NCBI RefSeq assembly: GCF_009711475.1
Contig: NZ_SMMD01000731.1
Span: forward strand, 1 to 6,774
Direction of reading: 5' to 3'
Length of the DNA stretch: 6,774 nucleotides
DNA from: Fulvivirga aurantia
GTDB lineage: Bacteria; Bacteroidota; Bacteroidia; Cytophagales; Cyclobacteriaceae
The translations under genes were made by a program, and so were the position numbers. Below, in pieces: positions 1 through 4,461 of the stretch. Below the pieces are notes generated by a model. It was not told the origin of the DNA. It saw nothing but the letters and a program-made list of their open reading frames with translations, and did no database searches. Every line of letters starts with the position of its first letter. Within the stretch, counting starts at the first letter, position 1.

Positions 1-1
1 A

Positions 2-1432
2 ATGAGAGAAGACATACACTTTAATAAAAGTAAAATAATTGCAACCGTTGGACCAGCATCTAATTCACGGGAAATGTTAAAAAGCCTGATCAAAGAAGGT
101 GTAGATGTTTTTAGGTTAAATTTTTCTCACGGAACTCACGAAGATCACAAAAAGGTGATTCAATATGTGCGGGAGCTCAATGAAGAAATGGGCACCACAG
201 TGAGCTTACTTCAAGATCTACAAGGACCAAAGATCAGGCTTGGTGAGATGGAGAAGAAGGTAAAGATCGAAGAAGGGCAGACTTTTACCATCACCACAGA
301 TGAGGTAATAGGTAATAGTGAGCGTGCCAGTACAGTTTACCAGGGCCTTACCAGTGATGTAAAAGAGGGTGATGTAATACTGATCGATGATGGTAAGATA
401 GAATTAAAGGTAGAAAAGGTAAGTGAACGGGAAGTAGTTACTAAAGTAGTGTATGGTGGCAAGGTAAAGTCTCGTAAGGGAATAAACCTGCCTTATACTC
501 AGGTTTCGGCACCTTCTCTTACTGAGAAGGATTTAAAAGACCTGGAGTTCGGCCTGGAAAATGATGTGGATTGGATGGCTCTATCTTTTGTTAGAAAGCC
601 TGAAGATATCACTAACCTACGTGCTATGATCGATGAGAGAGGTAAGCATACTAAGATCATCGCCAAGATTGAGAAGCCGGATGCTATTAAAAATATAGAT
701 GCTATAATCGAAGAGACTGATGCCGTAATGGTAGCCAGAGGTGACCTTGGTGTTGAGATTTTTATGGAAGAAGTGCCAATGGCGCAAAAAATGATCGTGC
801 GTAAGTGTAATGAGCTGGCAAAGCCCGTGATTATCGCTACTCAGATGATGGAGAGCATGATCGAAAATCCTCGACCGACTCGTGCAGAAACAAATGACGT
901 GGCAAACGCAGTAATGGATGGTGCTGATGCTTTGATGTTATCTGCAGAAACGGCAGCCGGAGCGTATCCTATTGAGGTAATTCGTAGTATGGTAAATACC
1001 ATTACAAGCGTTGAAAAGCAAGCTAATGTTTACTTTAGACACGATGCACTTGATCAGGACGATCCATTATTTTACAACAATACGCTTGTACTCACAGCTT
1101 GTAGATTGGCCAAAGCCTCAAAGGCTAAAGCAATTATCGGTATGACTCAGTCAGGTTATACAGCCTTCAAGCTTTCTTCCCACAGGCCAAAAGCTAACAT
1201 TTTTATTTTCACAAGCAATAGGCCGTTACTCAACACAATGAATCTTATTTGGGGAGTAAGAGGGTATTATTACAATAAAGAAGTATCGACTGACGATACA
1301 TTCGCAGATGTAGAAAATATCCTGATGGAAAAAGGGCATATAAAGAAAGACGATGTATTTATTACAACTGCCAGTATGCCAATACATGCCAGAGGTAGAA
1401 CAAATACCGTTAAAATAAATATCGTAGAGTAA
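2..1432 (+). CDS. pyk: Pyruvate kinase
   Basis: Cytoplasmic enzyme for the last step of glycolysis: phosphoenolpyruvate plus ADP gives pyruvate plus ATP. The 476 residues are full length for the family. The N-terminal motif KIIATVGPAS (11-20) and FRLNFSHG (37-44) supply the Arg38, Asn40 and Ser42 active-site positions. The B-domain lid spans about 76-165. The signature IIAKIEKPDAI (219-229) carries catalytic Lys222 and Glu224; ARGDLG (245-250) carries metal ligand Asp248; ATQMMESM (279-286) carries Thr280. The C-terminal regulatory domain runs from about 345 to the end, with no added PEP-utiliser domain. The segment DLQGPKIRL (72-80) has Leu, Gln, Lys and Leu at the positions that separate K+-independent from K+-dependent enzymes, so K+ independence is predicted. 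The ATG lies one base from the window edge, so its ribosome binding site and promoter are not visible; the start fits the usual family N-terminus. The gene converges on the minus-strand cluster and shares its terminator. Confidence 0.97.
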   Translation: MREDIHFNKSKIIATVGPASNSREMLKSLIKEGVDVFRLNFSHGTHEDHKKVIQYVRELNEEMGTTVSLLQDLQGPKIRLGEMEKKVKIEEGQTFTITTDEVIGNSERASTVYQGLTSDVKEGDVILIDDGKIELKVEKVSEREVVTKVVYGGKVKSRKGINLPYTQVSAPSLTEKDLKDLEFGLENDVDWMALSFVRKPEDITNLRAMIDERGKHTKIIAKIEKPDAIKNIDAIIEETDAVMVARGDLGVEIFMEEVPMAQKMIVRKCNELAKPVIIATQMMESMIENPRPTRAETNDVANAVMDGADALMLSAETAAGAYPIEVIRSMVNTITSVEKQANVYFRHDALDQDDPLFYNNTLVLTACRLAKASKAKAIIGMTQSGYTAFKLSSHRPKANIFIFTSNRPLLNTMNLIWGVRGYYYNKEVSTDDTFADVENILMEKGHIKKDDVFITTASMPIHARGRTNTVKINIVE

Positions 1433-1454
1433 AAGATTTCTACATGAGATACGT

Positions 1455-1481
1455 AAAAGCTGCCGATAGGCAGCTTTTTTT
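1455..1481. terminator. Rho-independent terminator between convergent genes
   Basis: A perfect 10-bp inverted repeat, AAAAGCTGCC / GGCAGCTTTT (1455-1464 and 1469-1478), encloses a GATA loop. On the + strand the stem runs into seven consecutive T (1475-1481), a good intrinsic terminator 22 bases after the pyruvate kinase stop. Read on the minus strand, the hairpin begins about 6 bases after the NFACT stop (1484-1486) but is followed by only four T before ACG, so it should be weaker in that direction. No other terminator is visible for either transcription unit, so it probably serves both. Confidence 0.88.
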
Positions 1482-1483
1482 AT

Positions 1484-3043
1484 TTACTCCGCTGTAGGCA
1501 CAACCATAATCACCTCTTCCTTATCTACCACTACTGCTCCTGCAGGTTCTCCCTTTCTTTTTCTTACATATTTGCGAGGTGTTACGATTACAGGGCACAG
1601 CGAATCGGTCTTTCTTTTAGAATGATAGGCAGCCCATTGAGCCGCTTTCTCAATAACATTTTTAGGAAAAGCACCCTGACCGGCTTTATGCTTGACAATG
1701 ACATGTGAGCCACTTACGTCTTTGGCGTGCAACCAAAGGTCTTCTTTGTAAGCGTAACCCTGTAGCATTTTATCATTGCTTTTAGCGTTTTTTCCGATGT
1801 AAATAGTGTAGCCACCAAACTCTCTTTGACTAAAAGGTTTAGTCTCTTGTTGCTTACTTTGTTGTTGCTGCTCGAGGTTGTGCGACTTCAAATAGTTGCG
1901 AAGCTCACGCAAATCATCAATTTTTGAGATTAGCTCCTCATGCTTTTTGTAAACCTCAAGAAGTGCTTCTTTAGACAATATGCTGTCTTCAAGGTTTTCT
2001 ATTTCTCGACTTTGGTTTTTAGCCTTTCGATAATAGATTTCTGCGTTTTTCTGGGCAGAAAGGTTTTTTTTGAGCTTAATATTTATTGGCTCATTGTCTT
2101 TATAAAAATTGCTTAAAACTACTTCGTGCTGTCCCGTTTCTATCTGGTGCAGATTTGCCATTAAAATATCGGCCAGTTGTTGGTAACCTGAGCCATCGCC
2201 AAGGTTATCGAGTTTTTGCTGTGTTTTAGAAAGGTAGTTGGTGGTTTGTTTGATGGTTTTAGCAAGGTGTGATTCTATATTTTGCTTTTCTTTTCTTAGC
2301 TGATAAGTGCTAATGAACCTTAAGAAAAACCTGTTTATAGCTTCAATTGGGGATTGAAATATCTCGCCAGGCTGGTCATCGAGTAAGCTCAAAAATATGG
2401 AATAATCTTTCTCAACCACCCTATAAGTCCCGTGCTCTAATTGTCGCAAAACCTGCTTGATTAGCTCCCAGCGAGCATCAATGTCTAATTGCTCAAAGCG
2501 ATTATTTTTAAGAAAATTGATAACTACCTTACCAAAAGTAGGGAACACTTTTTTTACGTCACCTTCAGCGTTAATAAAGGCCTCTTTAGACTGGTCTATG
2601 GGGCGGTCTAGTTGAGAAATATCTAAAGAGAAGTCTTTCTTTAAGTGACTGTTAAAAACCCTCAGAATTTGCCCATCCTTGTTATACAGGATGATGTTAG
2701 AGCGGTTGCCATGCATTTTGAAAAGCAACTGCATGTCATTTTCAAAGATCAATGCAAAGCACCTCTCGTTGAGAAACTGTTTCACACCCATAACTTTCTG
2801 ATCCAGTATATCTGAGAAAAGGTCTATGCTGTTTTTGCGGGCCCTTTGAAAATCATCAGAAAAGTATAGACAACAAAATGTGGGGTCTAAATGAGCTTTG
2901 ATATAAAACTCACCATCAGGGCCGGTAAAGCCCAGTATCAATTCATTTTTGTTTTGTGAAAAGCAGGTGGCAAGCTCACTGCCAATTAACCTGACTGTAA
3001 TAGCTTCTGTTAGCTGCTTAAGGAAATAGTAATTGTTGTGCAC
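1484..3043 (-). CDS. rqcH: NFACT-family ribosome quality-control protein (RqcH/NEMF/FbpA-like)
   Basis: Predicted RqcH-type factor: the family binds stalled large ribosomal subunits carrying peptidyl-tRNA and recruits tRNA-Ala to add C-terminal alanine tails that mark the nascent chain for degradation. The 519 residues show an NFACT-N domain (about 1-170, with MHGNRSNIIL at 110-119), a helical middle region with a long coiled coil (about 250-390), a Gln-rich linker (391-400), and a C-terminal NFACT-R (DUF814) domain (409-516) with IGKNAKSND (416-424) and DLWLHAKDVSGSHV (435-448). The Asp-Arg pair needed for tailing in Bacillus RqcH appears to be Glu93-Arg94 here. The protein is somewhat shorter than Firmicutes homologues. 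The start is GTG at 3043-3041, chosen because MHNNYYFLKQL matches the usual Bacteroidota N-terminus. It lies 3 bases after the upstream stop and is last in the cluster. Older annotations call such proteins fibronectin-binding; a cell-surface role is not supported, since no signal peptide is seen. Confidence 0.9.
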   Translation of the reverse strand: MHNNYYFLKQLTEAITVRLIGSELATCFSQNKNELILGFTGPDGEFYIKAHLDPTFCCLYFSDDFQRARKNSIDLFSDILDQKVMGVKQFLNERCFALIFENDMQLLFKMHGNRSNIILYNKDGQILRVFNSHLKKDFSLDISQLDRPIDQSKEAFINAEGDVKKVFPTFGKVVINFLKNNRFEQLDIDARWELIKQVLRQLEHGTYRVVEKDYSIFLSLLDDQPGEIFQSPIEAINRFFLRFISTYQLRKEKQNIESHLAKTIKQTTNYLSKTQQKLDNLGDGSGYQQLADILMANLHQIETGQHEVVLSNFYKDNEPINIKLKKNLSAQKNAEIYYRKAKNQSREIENLEDSILSKEALLEVYKKHEELISKIDDLRELRNYLKSHNLEQQQQSKQQETKPFSQREFGGYTIYIGKNAKSNDKMLQGYAYKEDLWLHAKDVSGSHVIVKHKAGQGAFPKNVIEKAAQWAAYHSKRKTDSLCPVIVTPRKYVRKRKGEPAGAVVVDKEEVIMVVPTAE

Positions 3044-3046
3044 ACC

Positions 3047-3808
3047 TCAAATATCGAGAGAAAGGCCGTCATATGCCAAGTGAATACTCTCAGGCAGTTC
3101 TTCTGCCACCTGTTTGTGTGGGCCAAGCTTATGACTTATATGAAGAAAATAGGTATTCTCTGCTTCTAATTCATTGGCCACTTCTATAGCTTCCTGTAAA
3201 TTGAAGTGAGAGATGTGAGGATCTTTCTGTAATGCGTTTAATACCAGTGTTTTAGATCCTTTTATCTTTTCCTTTTGCTCTTCAGGTATGTGATTTGCAT
3301 CTGTGATGTATGTAAAATCCTTAATTCTATAGCCATACACCGGTAATTTATAATGTAAGACTTCGATTGGTGTGAATTTTACTCCCTCAACTTCAAATGG
3401 CTCACCAGTAAGTTCTTTTGTTTTGATTTGAGGCACACCTGGGTATTTCTTTTCAGAAAAGGCATAGCTAAACTCTCTTTTCAATTGATCGATTACTTGT
3501 TCTCGACCATAGATCGGCATGTCTTTTCTTTGTTTGAAGTTGAAGGCCCTTATATCGTCTAAGCCTGCAGTGTGATCTTTGTGCTCATGAGTAAAAATAA
3601 CGGCATCTAGCTGTTGTATGTGCTCTCTAAGCATTTGCTGACGGAAATCAGGGCCCGTATCAATTACAAAGCTTTTATTGTCAACTTCTATATGGATAGA
3701 AGTTCTTAACCTTTTGTCTCTAAAGTCTAGTGATGTACAAACCTCACACGAGCAACCAATTACAGGTACGCCTTGTGATGTGCCGGTGCCCAGGAAAGTA
3801 ACTCTCAC
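3047..3808 (-). CDS. MBL-fold metallo-hydrolase, PhnP-like phosphodiesterase family
   Basis: A 253-residue metallo-beta-lactamase-fold hydrolase, probably cytoplasmic. The N-terminus has FLGTGTSQGVP (5-15) followed by three cysteines (Cys19, Cys21, Cys24) in a CxCxxC arrangement. The metal motif HEHKDH gives His74, His76, Asp78 and His79; His152, Asp170 (ITDAN) and His223 (LHISH) complete a two-metal site. His226 with the three cysteines matches the extra structural zinc site of E. coli PhnP, a 5-phosphoribosyl 1,2-cyclic phosphate phosphodiesterase. No C-P lyase (phn) genes are in the window, so a phosphonate role is not implied and the substrate is unknown; a cyclic phosphodiester or a nucleotide-like substrate is the best guess from the family. 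Translation starts at GTG (3808-3806), overlapping the stop of the 91-residue gene in GTGA, which suggests translational coupling. It sits just before the NFACT gene. Confidence 0.88.
   Translation of the reverse strand: MRVTFLGTGTSQGVPVIGCSCEVCTSLDFRDKRLRTSIHIEVDNKSFVIDTGPDFRQQMLREHIQQLDAVIFTHEHKDHTAGLDDIRAFNFKQRKDMPIYGREQVIDQLKREFSYAFSEKKYPGVPQIKTKELTGEPFEVEGVKFTPIEVLHYKLPVYGYRIKDFTYITDANHIPEEQKEKIKGSKTLVLNALQKDPHISHFNLQEAIEVANELEAENTYFLHISHKLGPHKQVAEELPESIHLAYDGLSLDI
3805..3808 (-). other. GTGA start/stop overlap, translational coupling
   Basis: On the minus strand these four bases read GTGA. The GTG is the start of the MBL-fold hydrolase (GTG AGA GTT ACT) and the TGA is the stop of the 91-residue gene. 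This arrangement usually means ribosomes re-initiate after finishing the upstream gene, and it supports co-transcription of the two. Confidence 0.75.
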
Positions 3809-4080
3809 AGGTTAAGCTCAATTTGAGATAGCTCGTGATACAATTTCTTGTTTTTATCACTGAGCTGTTCCTTTTTTACTTCAACAGTTTTGATGATGTC
3901 TAGCAAACAATTGATTTTGCCATCAGTTGCAAAATACTTGTTTACAATTATGATTTTGGTGTCTTTTAGTACGCACCACCCGGAGGTGAAATTGCCTCTT
4001 TCGTACCTTAAAATATAGTCGGTTTCGGCTATTAAATCTTCAAGCTTATTTAAAAAATGTTTTGAATATTTAATGCTCAT
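3805..4080 (-). CDS. Small conserved-looking protein of unknown function (91 aa)
   Basis: I cannot assign a function. The 91-residue product starts MSIKYSKHFLNKLEDLI, then has a beta-rich centre (ILRYERGNF at 23-31, SGWCVLKDTKIIIVNKYF at 33-50) and a helical, Lys/Glu-rich C-terminus (about 56-91). There is no signal peptide, membrane segment or recognisable catalytic motif, so a small soluble cytoplasmic protein is likely. I believe similar small proteins exist in other Bacteroidota as hypothetical proteins, but this is recollection, not a search. Its ATG follows directly on the receiver gene's TAA with no spacer (TAAATG), and its TGA overlaps the GTG of the hydrolase gene, so it is tightly embedded in the cluster. 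That packing and the coherent protein sequence argue strongly that it is a real gene. Confidence 0.82.
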   Translation of the reverse strand: MSIKYSKHFLNKLEDLIAETDYILRYERGNFTSGWCVLKDTKIIIVNKYFATDGKINCLLDIIKTVEVKKEQLSDKNKKLYHELSQIELNL

Positions 4081-4455
4081 TTATTTTGGGGCGTATTTTT
4101 TTACCGCATTTACCAATGCGTCATAGTCAAGAGGTTTGATTAGGTAATCGTTTATGCCAACTTCGTCAAAATCTTCTTTTGTGTAGTTTTTGTAGTTGCC
4201 TGATATAGCAATGATGGGTGTCTTTGCTTTCTTTTCGTCTTTCATCTCACGTATCTTCTTCGCCAATGCCATCCCATCTATACCTGGCAGAATAATATCA
4301 AGGATAATTACGTCATAATCATTGTTTTCGACTTCTTCGAGCACTTTAGATCCTGACTTTAATCCTTTGATGACATACCCCTGGCCCTGAAATATTTTTT
4401 TTGAGAGGGTCTGTATTACCGGGCTGTCATCTGCAAGTAATATTTTTTTTGACAT
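4081..4455 (-). CDS. Single-domain response regulator (CheY-like receiver)
   Basis: A stand-alone phosphoacceptor domain of 124 residues with no output domain. Every receiver landmark is present: the acidic pair Asp9-Asp10 (ILLADDS), phosphoacceptor Asp53 (IILDIILPGIDG), the Thr/Ser switch residue Ser85 (IIAISG), the aromatic switch position Tyr104, and Lys107 (YLIKP). It would act by protein-protein contact or as a phosphate shuttle or sink, not by binding DNA. It starts at ATG (4455-4453), six A-rich bases after the stop of the hybrid kinase, so the kinase's HPt domain is the most likely phosphodonor. The start codon is followed closely by a run of eight A (4450-4443 on the coding strand) encoding SKKI. 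The cognate output is not identifiable from the window. Confidence 0.93.
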   Translation of the reverse strand: MSKKILLADDSPVIQTLSKKIFQGQGYVIKGLKSGSKVLEEVENNDYDVIILDIILPGIDGMALAKKIREMKDEKKAKTPIIAISGNYKNYTKEDFDEVGINDYLIKPLDYDALVNAVKKYAPK

Positions 4456-4461
4456 TTGTTT

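Noticed and set aside
1844..1873. Gln-rich stretch in the NFACT protein as a tandem repeat
   Set aside because: The codons are mixed CAG/CAA interrupted by Ser, Lys and Glu; it reads as a flexible linker between the coiled coil and the NFACT-R domain, not an expanding repeat.
3047..3808. MBL hydrolase as tRNase Z, lactonase or beta-lactamase
   Set aside because: The CxCxxC segment after GTGTSQGVP and the HISH motif near the C-terminus fit the PhnP-like group; there is no signal peptide and no tRNase Z exosite insertion.
4443..4450. Run of eight A near the start of the receiver gene as a possible phase-variation tract
   Set aside because: Similar eight-base runs occur inside the NFACT gene (2064-2071) and again in the receiver gene (4395-4402). 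They reflect Lys/Phe codons in an AT-rich genome, and all frames are intact.
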